Shown here one piece after another: positions 63,851-64,000 of a stretch of DNA of 64,000 nucleotides (position 1 is its first letter; each line of letters opens with the position of its first letter). Source of the DNA: Hyphomicrobiales bacterium (GTDB lineage Bacteria > Pseudomonadota > Alphaproteobacteria > SPJN01); the NCBI GenBank assembly GCA_006844605.1, contig SPJN01000014.1:1-64000 (forward strand). The letters are read 5' to 3'. Under the pieces are notes generated by a model. That model saw nothing but the letters and a program-made list of their open reading frames with translations, was not told where the DNA came from and made no database searches. The translations under genes were made by a program, and so were the position numbers.

Positions 63851-64000
63851 ATGAGTGTAGAGGCAGATCAAGAACGGCTGGTCAGCGCAGCGACCCACCC
63901 TGATGATGGGGGCGAGGCAATGTTGCGCCCACAGCGTTTGGCTGAATTTGTCGGCCAGAAGGCGGCGCGGGATAATCTTGCCGTTTTCATTGCTGCTGCC
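63851..64000 (+). CDS. ruvB: Holliday junction ATP-dependent helicase RuvB (3' truncated)
   Basis: Only the first 50 codons are inside the window. The sequence reads [20 protein letters not shown], then [28 protein letters not shown], which is the well-known RuvB entry (LRPxxLxEFxGQ). The gene completes the yebC-ruvC-ruvA-ruvB operon. No Walker motifs are visible because the window ends first. Confidence 0.95.
   Translation, partial: MSVEADQERLVSAATHPDDGGEAMLRPQRLAEFVGQKAARDNLAVFIAAA

Noticed and set aside
1-64000. CRISPR arrays, insertion sequences, prophage genes, tRNA or rRNA genes
   Set aside because: I read the intergenic spaces on both strands and found no repeat-spacer array, transposase, integrase or cloverleaf; the tandem repeats behind gap lack spacers.

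Overview
The window reads as chromosomal DNA of a free-living, probably marine, alphaproteobacterium. The indicators are the alphaproteobacterial cell-cycle regulator TrcR (DUF1013), a COQ9 gene divergent from rpsU, a zinc-free L31, 6S RNA between zapA and the 5-formyl-THF cyclo-ligase gene, and a tkt-gap-pgk-fba cluster. The gene mix (acetate-type symporter, DcaP-like porin, sulfotransferases, paraoxonase-like protein, TauE exporter, glutathione S-transferases) would suit a SAR116/Rhodospirillales-like heterotroph, but that placement is inference. No insertion sequence, prophage, CRISPR array, tRNA or rRNA was seen. Coding density is high and most genes look intact; only the first and last genes are cut by the window.

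Layout. 1-3.2 kb: end of an FAD-linked hydroxyacid oxidase, a secreted beta-barrel protein and a small membrane protein. 3.3-11 kb: a short-chain carboxylate uptake and sensing module consisting of a DUF4212/VC_2705-type sodium symporter, a transporter-fused hybrid histidine kinase, a LuxR-type response regulator and a DcaP-like porin; this resembles the CrbS/CrbR acetate switch. An 11-bp element, GACCAAAGTCT, occurs in both relevant promoter regions. 11-24.2 kb: an accessory catabolic region with a DUF4170 protein, a Baeyer-Villiger-type monooxygenase divergent from an AraC regulator, aldose epimerase, a sterol-desaturase-family hydroxylase, glutathione-dependent formaldehyde dehydrogenase, two crotonases, an acyl-CoA dehydrogenase, an FMN hydroxyacid oxidase, an FAD monooxygenase and two GSTs. 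24.2-32.7 kb: envelope genes (OmpA lipoprotein, outer-membrane barrel), then a same-strand run of MATE exporter, arylsulfotransferase-type propeller, DUF3137 protein, two small membrane proteins and a PAPS-type sulfotransferase. This run is the best candidate here for an undescribed system.

32.8-44.7 kb: housekeeping and mixed genes: rpsU, COQ9, a fold-III PLP enzyme with an apparently lost metal site, purK-purE, two small DUF465 genes, an acyl-CoA ligase, TauE/SafE, trcR, a quinone oxidoreductase, DUF1192, an MFS exporter, hsp20 and rpmE. 44.7-51.4 kb: an ABC exporter, a paraoxonase-like enzyme with all ligands conserved, and a MotA/MotB-like plus OmpA-like envelope motor set. 51.5-59.2 kb: a minus-strand carbon-metabolism run tkt-gap-pgk-fba-thiE-efp-suhB, with degenerate repeats of the gap stop-codon region behind gap. 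59.4-64 kb: zapA, 6S RNA, 5-formyl-THF cyclo-ligase, a YmdB-type phosphoesterase, yebC and ruvCAB (ruvB truncated).

Starts were revised from the ORF track wherever a ribosome-binding site or family length favoured an internal codon. All family calls come from reading motifs by eye; no database search was run.
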